Assembly: GCF_026248685.1 (NCBI RefSeq)
Contig: NZ_CP111041.1
Coordinates: 248,001 to 312,000 of the forward strand
Reading direction: 5' to 3'
DNA length: 64,000 bases
Source: Haladaptatus caseinilyticus
Lineage (GTDB): Archaea > Halobacteriota > Halobacteria > Halobacteriales > Haladaptataceae
Below, piece after piece: positions 17,037-25,987 of this stretch. Each line of letters opens with the position of its first letter. The stretch's first letter is position 1. Below the pieces are notes generated by a model, which was not told the origin of the DNA, did not search any database, and was given only the letters and a program-made list of their open reading frames with translations. The position numbers were made by a program, and so were the translations under genes.

Positions 17037-18094
17037 TTCACACCAAGGGCCGTTTTCAGAGAGGGGAGATTGACCCGTTCCATGATTTCGATGTAGCCCC
17101 ATCCTTTCTTATTCCATTCCTCGGTGACACCGGGTATTGGCGTAACTGGCAAGTGGTCTTTTGCGTTGGTTTCCGAAACGAGTTGTTTCGCGGCCCTGTT
17201 AGACTCGAACACCGGCGCGAGGATGTGCTCGATGCCGTGTTCCTCAACGAGTTTTTGCGCACGTCGAACGTCCGCAGGACTCGGCGAGGCATCCGGCGCG
17301 AGTCCAGTTAGCGCATGAATTTCGAAGTCATATCGCTCGCCGAGATACTGGAAGGCGTTGTGTCCTGCGACGAGAACTGTGCCTTGCTTCCTCGATTCGA
17401 GTTCGGATTGGAATTTTGCATCGAGTTCGTCCAGTTGATTTCGGTAGTTCGTCGCGTTTTCGGCGAGCACATCATCGGAGAGGCCGTCTACTTTCGAAAG
17501 ACCGTCTTCGATCGTTGTAACTGCCTCTTTCGCCCGTTGCGGGTCGAGCCAAAAGTGGGGGTCACTCGTCCCATGGTTGTGTTTCTCTTCGTCTGTCCCA
17601 TGATCGTGGTTTCCTTCGTCCGTTCCGGAGTCAGTTTCGTCCCCGTGGTTTTCGTTGTGTCCGCCTTCCTCCTCGTGGTGTTTGCTTTGTTTTTCTTCAT
17701 GGCTCGGCGGAGATAGGAGGTCGATGTCGTGTCTGGCCTCGATAATGGTGCTTTCGGGGCGTTCGGATTTCACGTTCTCCACCATCTTGTCGGCCCACGG
17801 CTGAAATCCCTCACCCATGTAGACGAGGGCGTCGGATTGGAGTGCGTCCCTCTGCACTTGCGCCGATGGCTCCCACCCATGGCCGTGCTGCCCGATTGGA
17901 ACCAAACTTTCGACGGTCGTGGCGTCTTCCGTGACATTTCGCGCGAAATCAGTCAAAACAAAAAATGATGTTCGAACCGTCGTCTGACTCTCAGTATCGT
18001 TGCCGGAAGAGGCACCGAGGCAACCAGAAACGGCTCCGCTTGTGATCATCGCAGTTCCGATCTCAAGAGCACGTCTTCGAGTGAGTGTCGTCAT
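17033..18094 (-). CDS. znuA: Metal-binding lipoprotein of the Zn/Mn ABC transporter, ZnuA type
   Basis: The 353-residue protein has an Arg-rich leader (TRRRALEIG) and a lipobox ending at Cys25 (VSGC), so it is lipid-anchored outside. Between residues 135 and 180 there is a long Asp/Glu/His-rich loop with repeated DHGTDEEKHNHG-type units, typical of zinc-selective ZnuA proteins, then the conserved DPHFWLDPQ with a ligand His. Other ligands fit GHNAFQYLGERY and the C-terminal VFESNRAAKQLVSETNA. The His-rich loop favours zinc over manganese. First gene of the operon; AT-rich DNA with an inverted repeat lies directly upstream. Confidence 0.94.
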   Translation of the reverse strand: MTTLTRRRALEIGTAMITSGAVSGCLGASSGNDTESQTTVRTSFFVLTDFARNVTEDATTVESLVPIGQHGHGWEPSAQVQRDALQSDALVYMGEGFQPWADKMVENVKSERPESTIIEARHDIDLLSPPSHEEKQSKHHEEEGGHNENHGDETDSGTDEGNHDHGTDEEKHNHGTSDPHFWLDPQRAKEAVTTIEDGLSKVDGLSDDVLAENATNYRNQLDELDAKFQSELESRKQGTVLVAGHNAFQYLGERYDFEIHALTGLAPDASPSPADVRRAQKLVEEHGIEHILAPVFESNRAAKQLVSETNAKDHLPVTPIPGVTEEWNKKGWGYIEIMERVNLPSLKTALGVK

Positions 18095-18122
18095 TGATTC
18101 GTTGTTAACGTTGATCTTCTAG

Positions 18123-18160
18123 TTAATAACTACTACTATACGAATTCGAGAAGTTATTAA
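18123..18160. promoter_or_regulatory. Inverted repeat in the znuA upstream region
   Basis: TTAATAACT (18123-18131) is repeated inverted as AGTTATTAA (18152-18160), 20 bases apart, within a very AT-rich stretch 30-65 bases before the znuA start. It could hold the promoter plus a metal-sensor operator. The remaining divergent spacer to 18456 shows no gene. Confidence 0.42.
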
Positions 18161-18456
18161 TAATGTCACTCTCCGATTCCCTCTATTTACCGTTATAATC
18201 GACTACCGTCGATATCGACAAATGACAACGATGTAGCGAAGTATCAAGGACGAAATTTCCACCCCAACGCGTTTCTCTAAATCGAAACTTCGGAGCCACG
18301 TCGACATTCTGCAGTCATTACTTTGCCTGCGAACGCATTTCAGAGGGGATAATTAGCTATCATCTCGGCGGCTATGACCGCAGAGGGGAACCATTTGTAT
18401 CGACGTCGTTTGCTTCGAGCTAATGATTTACATGACCACTACGTCCATCTCAAACG

Positions 18457-19851
18457 ATGGCAACTACTCCCCTTTCAGCAGAAACCACCCGCGACGTCGA
18501 ATCATTTGTAAGTCAGTGGGTTCGTGACGAAGGTGTTCCGGGTGTAAGCGTGGCGATTGTCGACAAGACAGATGTCCTCTATACCAACGGGTTTGGGGCA
18601 CGGAACCTGGAAACAAATGCACCAGCGACGCCAGAGACGCTCTATGGTATCGGTTCTTGCACGAAATCGATTACCACTGTAGCGATCTTGCAGTTGGCTG
18701 AAGACGGACAGCTCACACTCGATGATTCCGTCGATACCTATCTACCCCACCTCCGTGAAGTCAACGCCGACCCAATCACGATTCATGAGCTACTCACACA
18801 TTCGTCGGGAATGCCCAGTGACGGCAGTCTTTCAGCCCTCATCACACGTCTCACAGGCCGCAGTGAGCAGGATCCAAATCAGCCATTAAGCAGTGATGAC
18901 GATTTTCGACGACATATCGAGGGATCCGTCGATGAACGACTGACCGATCGTGACCGGTTTTTCTACTATAACACGGGCTATTATCTCCTCGGCGAAGTCA
19001 TCGAATCAGTCACTGAGCAATCGTATGCAGGGTATATTCGTGATCGGATCCTCGAACCATTGGCGATGACTCGGTCGTTGTTTTCCAAAACGGACTTCGA
19101 GGCAGTAGAAAATCGAATGACACCATACAACCGGGAGGATGGAACAGCCGTCGAGGGTAAGCTAGCGTTCGATGAACGACTGTATGCCGCGGGCGGAATG
19201 ATTAGTTCGGTCACGGAGATGGCGAACTATCTCCAGATGTTCCTTCGGGAAGGAACGTTCGACAATCAAGAGATACTCTCATCGGAATCGATCGACTCGA
19301 TGACCAAGCCATATGCAACACGTGAGGAATATCTTGACGAGCGTGAACAGGGATACGGGTATGGCGTCGCCGTCGAGGCATTTCTTGACGATACACTGGT
19401 AAACCACGGTGGGATGATGGGGACGACGACAGCCTGGTTTGGCTATCTAGCCGACACTGGGATCGGTGTCGTAACGATGTGCAATACCGCTCCCGAGAAA
19501 CGTCCCTCTGATTTAGGCAAGGCGCTTCTCGCCATTACACAGGATGAACCGCCATCAGCAGTGGTACCAACGTATATGCTTGAGCAGAAAGCAGAACCGT
19601 TGCTCGGAGAATATGCATCGTATCATGATATTCGAACGGCAACCGTCTCAAAGAACGATGGCGGCCTCAATATTTCGTTCGACGATCCAGGGTGGTCAGC
19701 CGATCACTACGTCTATCCCAAGCGGCTACAATCGGACGACTATCAGTACTCATTTATCACTGACACTGGGAAACAGGTGCCGGTAGAGTTCCACGTAGAC
19801 GATGACGGAGTGAGTATGCTGTTTCAGCGGTGGCAGCTCCACAAACAGTGA
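18457..19851 (+). CDS. Serine hydrolase of the beta-lactamase/penicillin-binding class C family
   Basis: The 464-residue protein has the active-site motif SCTK (Ser67-Lys70), the second motif Tyr-x-Asn in YYNTGYYLLGEV, and an HGG motif (NHGGMMG) replacing the KTG box, as in class C-like esterases. A separate C-terminal beta domain begins near residue 375. No signal peptide is visible, so it may be cytoplasmic. Family members hydrolyse peptides, esters or lactams; archaea lack peptidoglycan, so esterase or peptidase action is more likely. It is not clearly in an operon. Confidence 0.9.
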   Translation: MATTPLSAETTRDVESFVSQWVRDEGVPGVSVAIVDKTDVLYTNGFGARNLETNAPATPETLYGIGSCTKSITTVAILQLAEDGQLTLDDSVDTYLPHLREVNADPITIHELLTHSSGMPSDGSLSALITRLTGRSEQDPNQPLSSDDDFRRHIEGSVDERLTDRDRFFYYNTGYYLLGEVIESVTEQSYAGYIRDRILEPLAMTRSLFSKTDFEAVENRMTPYNREDGTAVEGKLAFDERLYAAGGMISSVTEMANYLQMFLREGTFDNQEILSSESIDSMTKPYATREEYLDEREQGYGYGVAVEAFLDDTLVNHGGMMGTTTAWFGYLADTGIGVVTMCNTAPEKRPSDLGKALLAITQDEPPSAVVPTYMLEQKAEPLLGEYASYHDIRTATVSKNDGGLNISFDDPGWSADHYVYPKRLQSDDYQYSFITDTGKQVPVEFHVDDDGVSMLFQRWQLHKQ

Positions 19852-20166
19852 CGAGGATACGCTACATTAGAAAGAAAGACTGGCATGGGCCGGTCGCAAA
19901 ACACTCAACGTGCTCTATCTATGTTCTTAATTCAGCTATCCTTGCTCAGTATGGACAGAGGCTCAGATCTCATTATCTGAGTATCAGACGCGCACGGTGG
20001 CATAACATACCTCGAATTCTACAGAATGGGTCGAACGCTGGCTGTACTACTTGATACACGATCCATCGCTTATTCAATCAGAAGTCATATCAAGTCTTTA
20101 CTAGAGGATAGCCCACGAGATGGGAAGCTATGAAGGGCATATGGAACGACGTATGGACGGTATTCG
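19852..20166. other. Intergenic region, nothing identified
   Basis: No supportable gene or repeat is seen between the serine hydrolase and the membrane protein. A short in-frame ATG region near 20130 might be a leader of the next gene but shows no family features. Confidence 0.5.
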
Positions 20167-20919
20167 ATGTTCGAACTGCCCCCTGAAACAGTCGTTCGTC
20201 CATCGTTCTGCGCTTTTCTATTAGTTCTAATTCCGCTATTTATAAGCCGACTCAATCTGTTGGATATGCTCTCCCGAAGCCGCTGGCTCTCATTTGCAGG
20301 TGGTGCTTCGGCAGCGTTTGTATTTGTTCACGTATTTCCTGAACTCAGTGAGGGGAGCCGAACTGTAAAGCAAGCAGACCCGTTTTACGTGATTTCTGAA
20401 CAGCACGTCTATGTTGTTGCTCTTGCTGGGTTTACCCTGTTCTATGGACTCGAACAATATGTTCAAGATTCACCCATACATTTTGGCGACAGCCAGAACG
20501 GTCAGGGGAATGCAGGTACCTTCTGGGTACAATTGGGTCCCTTTGCCTTCTATAGTTGTCTTATTGGATATCTACTCTTCCACCGGCACCAGCCGGGTCT
20601 GGACAGTCTGGTCTTCTTCGCTATCGCGATGGGGCTTCACTTCATGGAAACCGATTATGGCCTCCGCGAAATCCATAGCGAATTATATGATCATATCGGC
20701 CGGTGGATACTGGCAGTAGCAACAGCGATTGGAGCGACGATTGGAGTTTTGGTTAAATTCAATGATGCCGTGGTTGCAATTCTGTTTGCTTTTTTGGCTG
20801 GCGGTGTCGTTCTTAACGTGACCAGAGAGGGACTTCCGGGGGAGCGTAAGATTCGGTTTCGGGCTTTCGTGACTGGCGGAACGGTCTATACGGTATTGCT
20901 ACTTCTGAGTGGGTTGTGA
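20167..20919 (+). CDS. Multi-pass membrane protein, ZIP-transporter-like
   Basis: The 250-residue protein has about seven hydrophobic segments. Two places recall ZIP metal transporters: GGASAAFVFVHVFPELSEG, like the H-x2-PE segment, and LAGGVVLNVTREGLPGE, like the ZIP C-terminal helices. In between it has HFMETDYGLREIH with clustered His/Glu, which could bind metal. The classical HNxxD and HExPHE motifs are not evident, so transport is uncertain. It lies within about 2 kb of the znuABC-like operon, which makes a metal role more credible. Otherwise a haloarchaeal protein of unknown function. Confidence 0.6.
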   Translation: MFELPPETVVRPSFCAFLLVLIPLFISRLNLLDMLSRSRWLSFAGGASAAFVFVHVFPELSEGSRTVKQADPFYVISEQHVYVVALAGFTLFYGLEQYVQDSPIHFGDSQNGQGNAGTFWVQLGPFAFYSCLIGYLLFHRHQPGLDSLVFFAIAMGLHFMETDYGLREIHSELYDHIGRWILAVATAIGATIGVLVKFNDAVVAILFAFLAGGVVLNVTREGLPGERKIRFRAFVTGGTVYTVLLLLSGL

Positions 20920-21255
20920 TTTGAGACATCCTTCGTGGCGATCGAGCGTACAATCCTATTGTACGTAGAAGTGAGCGGAATACAATATCCCGGAGCAATC
21001 ACATACAACCCCAATCCAGCGGATCGCAGAGGTTGGATTCATCAGCGACGAAATTGCACTCGATTAGTGGATCGCTGGCGAATGAATCGAGCGCGAACGT
21101 ACTACCAGGATGGACTAGCCAACAGGAACTAGCAATGGTGCTTCTCAAATTAGCTACCCACACACCGCGATATTATTGACCTCGTCCGAGTTCGCTACGA
21201 GTGCGTCTATGAATGAGGGTCTGGCATTTCTAACACGATCGGTGGTTATCAGACT

Positions 21256-21378
21256 AATGATGTAATGGTCGCATAGCCCAGCTACCGAAAAGTGGTGACC
21301 CACCACGGCTGTACGGACAAAAGCGATGGCTATCGTATTAGCAAACGACCATCACAGCGTGTGAAAATTACTTTCTGA
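21256..21378 (+). pseudogene. Fragment B of a decayed gene (copy of 11722-11889 peptide)
   Basis: A forward frame reads TNDVMVA, a TAG stop at 21274-21276, then PSYRKVVTHHGC and a polar tail to TGA. It shares TNDVMV and YR-x-VVTH-x-GC with the fragment at 11797-11865 with mostly third-position changes. The tail overlaps the last bases of the PrpF-like gene on the other strand. The family is not recognised. The rest of 20920-21255 shows nothing supportable. Confidence 0.4.
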
Positions 21379-22492
21379 CCGTATAGAACGCTGTCCCCTC
21401 CATAAGACGTCGTTGTGTCCGCGATATAGTTACTGACCGAACTGTTCCGTTTTCAACAGTGGCTGAGACGGACATAGTCCCTTGTGGATGACCGAGTACC
21501 ACTTCGCTTCCTGCTGGTGTCGCAACTGTATTCGGAATTGTTCCAGGAAGCAACGTTGCTGCTGCCGTACATGCCGCACCAGTCACTGCATAGATTGGGT
21601 GGAGATATTGCATGCTCATGATACGGGCGCTAACGTCGATTTGATCGTCGACAACGCGTCCAGATTCTGTTTCATACGATTGAGGTTCAGAAACGAATGC
21701 AAGCTTCGGAAAACCAGGGGATTCCTGTGTTGCGTCGTCGGGGTCAGCGACGAGTCCAAGCTCAGCACAAACGTGGGCCCGAATCCGTTCGATTCGTTCG
21801 AGAAGCTGCTGATCGTTGTCCACTTGTTCTGGCGCTTCGGTTCCACTCAGATTGAGGTCAGACGCCTGAAGGAAAACGACGGGCGTCGTCACATCTAGTA
21901 CCGTTGCTTCGATTCGTTCGAATGCGGTTTCGATCGGTACCGTCGGCCCTCCAAGTGGAAAGAGCGATCCTGTTTTCGATCCACCTGGATCGAGAAACGT
22001 CGTATCGACACGGGCACCGTTTCCGGGAACACCCTCGATAGAGAACGAACCGGACGATACTGTTTTTGAGTCGTGAACTGGAAACGACTGTTCGAGTGCC
22101 GTCTCTGTGTTCGTATTGTAGAGCGAGAGCGATACACGCCCATCATCGTCGGGAACTGCTTCGATGAGCCCTTCGTCGTACGCAAACGGCCCGACTGCTG
22201 TCGTCATATTGCCACAGTTGCCTCCGTAATCGATCAGTGGCTCCGTAACACCGACTTGCCCGAAGGTGTAGTCGACGTCCACAGTAGGCCGTGAACTCGG
22301 GGAAACGATCATCAGTTTCGATGTCGTGGAAGTAGCACCACCGAGACCATCGACTTGTCGTGGTTCATGGCTCCCGAAGAGCGAGAGTATCGCCTCATCG
22401 TGGTTCGTCGTGGGAAGTTCACGACTAGAGACCAAGACTCCCTTACTTGTACCGCCCCGTACCAACGCACAGCGAATTGTCTCTTGAGACAT
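21368..22492 (-). CDS. prpF: PrpF-family isomerase (aconitate/methylaconitate isomerase-like)
   Basis: The 374-residue protein has the PrpF opening CALVRGGTSKGVLV and the conserved YGGNCGNMTTAVGPFA near residue 90. PrpF has a diaminopimelate-epimerase fold; family members isomerise 2-methylaconitate, aconitate or oxalomesaconate by moving a proton. It lies 35 bases after the TctA-like gene and is read the same way, so it belongs to the tricarboxylate operon. In that setting an aconitate isomerase or delta-isomerase is the most natural role. Function is inferred from family and context. Confidence 0.88.
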   Translation of the reverse strand: MSQETIRCALVRGGTSKGVLVSSRELPTTNHDEAILSLFGSHEPRQVDGLGGATSTTSKLMIVSPSSRPTVDVDYTFGQVGVTEPLIDYGGNCGNMTTAVGPFAYDEGLIEAVPDDDGRVSLSLYNTNTETALEQSFPVHDSKTVSSGSFSIEGVPGNGARVDTTFLDPGGSKTGSLFPLGGPTVPIETAFERIEATVLDVTTPVVFLQASDLNLSGTEAPEQVDNDQQLLERIERIRAHVCAELGLVADPDDATQESPGFPKLAFVSEPQSYETESGRVVDDQIDVSARIMSMQYLHPIYAVTGAACTAAATLLPGTIPNTVATPAGSEVVLGHPQGTMSVSATVENGTVRSVTISRTQRRLMEGTAFYTVRK

Positions 22493-22527
22493 TGTTATTA
22501 TCGTTCGAAAGAGGATTTATTGTTGAA

Positions 22528-24036
22528 TTACTGATTAGTTGTTTGCCGATGCAATTGATCGAATAAGGGTCGCACATAGGGCCCAGCGATTACGAGCAAA
22601 ATCATTACGACGAGCGCGATTCTGAGCGGGGTTGCTAAGAAAATTTCAAAGCTTCCTCCACTCAGTTGGAGTGACCGATACAGGTTTTCCTCGGCGATTG
22701 GCCCGAGGATGAGCCCTAAGAGGAATGCTACGAGTGAGTAATCATAGGACTCCATCAGATATCCGACAACGCCCATTATCAAGACGACAAAGACGTCGAT
22801 GTAGTTCGAATGAAGGGAGTAGGTGCCCAAAAGCGACAGACAAACGATAATCGGAATGATCAGATCGGTGTTGATCGTCGTGATGTATCCTGCCCATCGT
22901 ACCACGAGAAGTCCGAAGACGATAATCACGAAACCGCAGAGGATGAGCGTCGTGAAGATTGAATAGGTAAGTCCAATTTGTTCGTCGAACAGCGCGGGCC
23001 CTGGACGCAACCCATGTAACATGAGCGCCCCAATGAGTACCGCGGTTGTCGTACTCCCAGGGATTCCAAACGTCAGAGTTGGTATCAATGCGCCACTCAC
23101 GGTTGCGTTGTTGGCTGACTCCGTGGCAATGACGCCGTCTTCGGCACCGCTTCCGAACTCGTCCGGATCCTTGCTAGCCCGTTTTGCTTCACCATACGCG
23201 ATGAACGTCGAAACAGAGCCACCGGAACCAGGAATTGCACCAACCAATAGCCCAATACTGGACGATTTGAGTAGCGTAATTGGATGTGAAATCACTTTTT
23301 TGACACCTGATTTCACGCTTCCGCTGACATCGACATCACCCTCCCGAGAGATACTGCCATCTCGAAGACTGAGGCGGAGCATCTCGGAAATGGCAAAAAT
23401 ACCGATGAGTGCGGCGACGAAATTGACGCCATCATAGAGACCGAGCATTCCGAAGGTGTATCGTTCGGTCACCGACATCGGTGCAACACCGACGGTGGCT
23501 ATCAAGGCGCCGAATCCACCCGCCATCATGTCCTTGAGGAACGATCCATCAGAGACGACGATGATGAGTGACAGCCCGAATATTGCGACCAAGAAGTACT
23601 CCGGTGTTCCGAACATCAACACCAAGGTGACCATCACTGGCATCAGCAGAATGATCACAATCGCACCAAAGAGGTCTCCAAGCCCAGATGAGAGCGCCGA
23701 GATCGTGAGCGCGTCGATTGCACGCCCTTGTTTTGTCATCGGATAACCCTCAAGCGTCGTTGCAGCCGCCGACGAGTCACCAGGGACGTTGAACAGGATC
23801 GACGAGATACTGCCCCCATACATTACCCCGTTATAGATCGCCATGAGGAAGATGATTGCACTCGTACTCTGCATCTGCAGCGTAAATGGCATCGCGATAG
23901 CAACGGTCAGTGCGCCACCAACGCCCGGTAGCGCACCACCGAGTATCCCGATGAGAACGCCCAGCAGAATGAGCATGATATTTGGCCAGCTAAAGACCAT
24001 TCTCGTCGCATCGGCGAGAAGACCAATATCAGCCAT
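22528..24036 (-). CDS. tctA: Tripartite tricarboxylate transporter large permease, TctA type
   Basis: At 502 residues with about 11-12 hydrophobic segments it matches TctA. Family motifs include GALPGVGGALTVAIAMPFTL near the N-terminus and AIPGSGGSVSTFIAYGEAKR in the middle. TctA forms the main channel that imports citrate-like acids, driven by ion gradients and fed by a binding protein. Its first base overlaps the last base of the TctB-like gene. Substrates of the family include citrate, tricarballylate and other polycarboxylates. Confidence 0.95.
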   Translation of the reverse strand: MADIGLLADATRMVFSWPNIMLILLGVLIGILGGALPGVGGALTVAIAMPFTLQMQSTSAIIFLMAIYNGVMYGGSISSILFNVPGDSSAAATTLEGYPMTKQGRAIDALTISALSSGLGDLFGAIVIILLMPVMVTLVLMFGTPEYFLVAIFGLSLIIVVSDGSFLKDMMAGGFGALIATVGVAPMSVTERYTFGMLGLYDGVNFVAALIGIFAISEMLRLSLRDGSISREGDVDVSGSVKSGVKKVISHPITLLKSSSIGLLVGAIPGSGGSVSTFIAYGEAKRASKDPDEFGSGAEDGVIATESANNATVSGALIPTLTFGIPGSTTTAVLIGALMLHGLRPGPALFDEQIGLTYSIFTTLILCGFVIIVFGLLVVRWAGYITTINTDLIIPIIVCLSLLGTYSLHSNYIDVFVVLIMGVVGYLMESYDYSLVAFLLGLILGPIAEENLYRSLQLSGGSFEIFLATPLRIALVVMILLVIAGPYVRPLFDQLHRQTTNQ

Positions 24037-24563
24037 CAGAATCCTCCCGTCATGAGGTCTAGATTCATTATGATCATGAATCCGTAAGCGACGCTGGTCA
24101 TGATTGCTGTAAGGGCGATTACCTTCCAGAGAGGTTGTTTATTGTACAGGAGGTATAGGAAGACGAAGAGTGGCGTCATCCAAAACAATCCTACAACGAA
24201 TCCACCAAGCACATAGCCTCCGATCAAGAGGCCGAGGACAACCATCGATTCGATAGATATCTCCTCATCGGATTCCGATTCGGAATGGCCTCCACTGAGC
24301 ACTACTTTTTCACTCCGCTTCAGGCCAATGCCGAGATGAGTCACCACCAGTTTCAGTACGCCTGCAATGAGTATTGTTCCGGCCGTTAGACGTGGAAATA
24401 GACGCGCTGAAGCGGAAAAATCCCCAGCAGCGACGAACATGTATCCAGCAGTACCAATGAGCAACCAGAAGAACACTGGTTCGCCATCAATCGCCTGGAT
24501 TACATCTACGATAGGTGTCACCGGGTTGCGTTCGATTATTTTTGTATTTTCTTCGTTGCTCAT
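24036..24563 (-). CDS. tctB: Tripartite tricarboxylate transporter small permease, TctB type
   Basis: The 175-residue protein has four hydrophobic segments with a charged central loop (SESDEEISIE), the normal plan of TctB. It pairs with TctA in the membrane. It overlaps the upstream FAD-dehydrogenase gene by four bases and shares one base with tctA. The sequence of these small subunits is weakly conserved, so the call rests on size, topology and position. Confidence 0.88.
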   Translation of the reverse strand: MSNEENTKIIERNPVTPIVDVIQAIDGEPVFFWLLIGTAGYMFVAAGDFSASARLFPRLTAGTILIAGVLKLVVTHLGIGLKRSEKVVLSGGHSESESDEEISIESMVVLGLLIGGYVLGGFVVGLFWMTPLFVFLYLLYNKQPLWKVIALTAIMTSVAYGFMIIMNLDLMTGGF

Positions 24564-25987
24564 GACTGTATGTACTGGCTTGCTGATTCTGCAGCGATCT
24601 TTCCGTAGACTGCTGCATTCGTTTGCGCTGTCCCACCGGGGTAGTTGTCATAGAACAATTCACCAGTGCTATTTCCTGCAGCATACAGGCCGAGGATAGA
24701 TCGATCGGCAGTGTCGATAACGGTCCCGTCAGTATCGATTTTCACACCGCCGAAGCTGAAGGTGATACCTCCAGTTACGGCATACGCATAATATGGTGGC
24801 TCATCGATTGGGATTGCCCAGTTCGACTTTTCCGGCGAAAGTCCAGTGGTACTGTTTCCGTCAAGCGTCTTTGGCTCGAACTCGTCAGGGTTACACGAAT
24901 CGTTAAACTCGCGTATCGTTTCGACACCGGTTCTCGGATCGCTACATCCAGTGGCTTCGAGAAGCTCTTCGAAGGTATCTGCACGAATCGGATTTGATGG
25001 GCCGGTTGCTCGTACTAGATCATGGATTTTCGAGTCAAGTACGATGTAAGCGACATGATTCGGCTGTTCGAAGATGAGACGACCAAATTTCGCGTACGTG
25101 TGTGCTCGGGCGTCTTCACCTTCATCCACAAACCGCTCACCATGATCATTGAGGATGACACCATATTGATAGCCGTCAACACGATTAGCACCACCTTCTA
25201 CATCCGGAGATGCTGCATCAATGAGTGCCATATGAGCACCACCCCACTGGCCAACGAGATTTGCACCCGCCGACTCTGCCATCATTAAGGCTTCTCCCGT
25301 GTTATACCGGCTGCCCCTGACATTCATTTCATCGTAACCACGACCATAATAGCGGACGCGTTTTTCATCGCTTGAGCCATAGTCACCTGCTGCTAAGATG
25401 ACCGCATTACTGTTGAATCTAATTTTGCCATCAGGTCCCCGTGCAGTAACCCCAACGACCTCCCCACTTGATGAGCGATGAAGCGCTACTGCTTCCGTTT
25501 CAAACCAGAAATCAGCTCCTTCATTTTCAGCAGCCTCGGTGAGTGTCGCGACATATTTTTCACCATCAAACCACGTTCGAGCAGCAGTGTAGCCCACTGC
25601 AAGTGGCTCCATTCGCCAATCGACACCTGCGGCAGTTAGCCACTCTACGGTCTCACCAGCATTCTCGACGAGGACAGTCGCCAACTCATCATCTGCCTTT
25701 CCATTGGTCTGGTTCATGATATCACGGTAGAAATCCTCTTTCGTGTAATCGTCAACGGCGAATTCATAGCCGTATTGTTCCAGCTTCGTCCCGACGGATG
25801 GAACTCGAAAAGATTCACTAAACCGTGTATGGCCACCTTGGTGTTTCTCAGGCGCCTTTTCTAACACTGCAACAGAGTGATCCAGTTCAGCTGCACGAAG
25901 TCCGGCAACAAGTCCAGCAGTTCCGCTTCCAACGACAACGACATCGTAATCTTTTGTGGGAGTATTTTGTTTCATCTTGTTATTCAT
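24560..25987 (-). CDS. tcuA: FAD-dependent dehydrogenase, TcuA (tricarballylate dehydrogenase)-like
   Basis: The 475-residue flavoprotein starts with the dinucleotide fold DVVVVGSGTAGLVAGLRAAE and then LEKAPEKHQGGHTRFSESFR, close to the style of TcuA. The C-terminus has the FAD site GLYAAGNSTGELFYDNYPGG. TcuA oxidises tricarballylate to cis-aconitate and passes electrons to the membrane chain via TcuB; no TcuB is seen here. A fumarate-reductase-like enzyme or another 3-ketosteroid-type dehydrogenase is the alternative, but linkage to a tricarboxylate transporter and PrpF favours TcuA. It overlaps tctC by eight bases and tctB by four. Confidence 0.85.
   Translation of the reverse strand: MNNKMKQNTPTKDYDVVVVGSGTAGLVAGLRAAELDHSVAVLEKAPEKHQGGHTRFSESFRVPSVGTKLEQYGYEFAVDDYTKEDFYRDIMNQTNGKADDELATVLVENAGETVEWLTAAGVDWRMEPLAVGYTAARTWFDGEKYVATLTEAAENEGADFWFETEAVALHRSSSGEVVGVTARGPDGKIRFNSNAVILAAGDYGSSDEKRVRYYGRGYDEMNVRGSRYNTGEALMMAESAGANLVGQWGGAHMALIDAASPDVEGGANRVDGYQYGVILNDHGERFVDEGEDARAHTYAKFGRLIFEQPNHVAYIVLDSKIHDLVRATGPSNPIRADTFEELLEATGCSDPRTGVETIREFNDSCNPDEFEPKTLDGNSTTGLSPEKSNWAIPIDEPPYYAYAVTGGITFSFGGVKIDTDGTVIDTADRSILGLYAAGNSTGELFYDNYPGGTAQTNAAVYGKIAAESASQYIQS

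Noticed and set aside
24560-25987. Fumarate reductase flavoprotein as the identity of the TcuA-like gene
   Set aside because: No FrdB, FrdC or FrdD partners nearby; the gene is embedded in a tricarboxylate transporter operon with PrpF.
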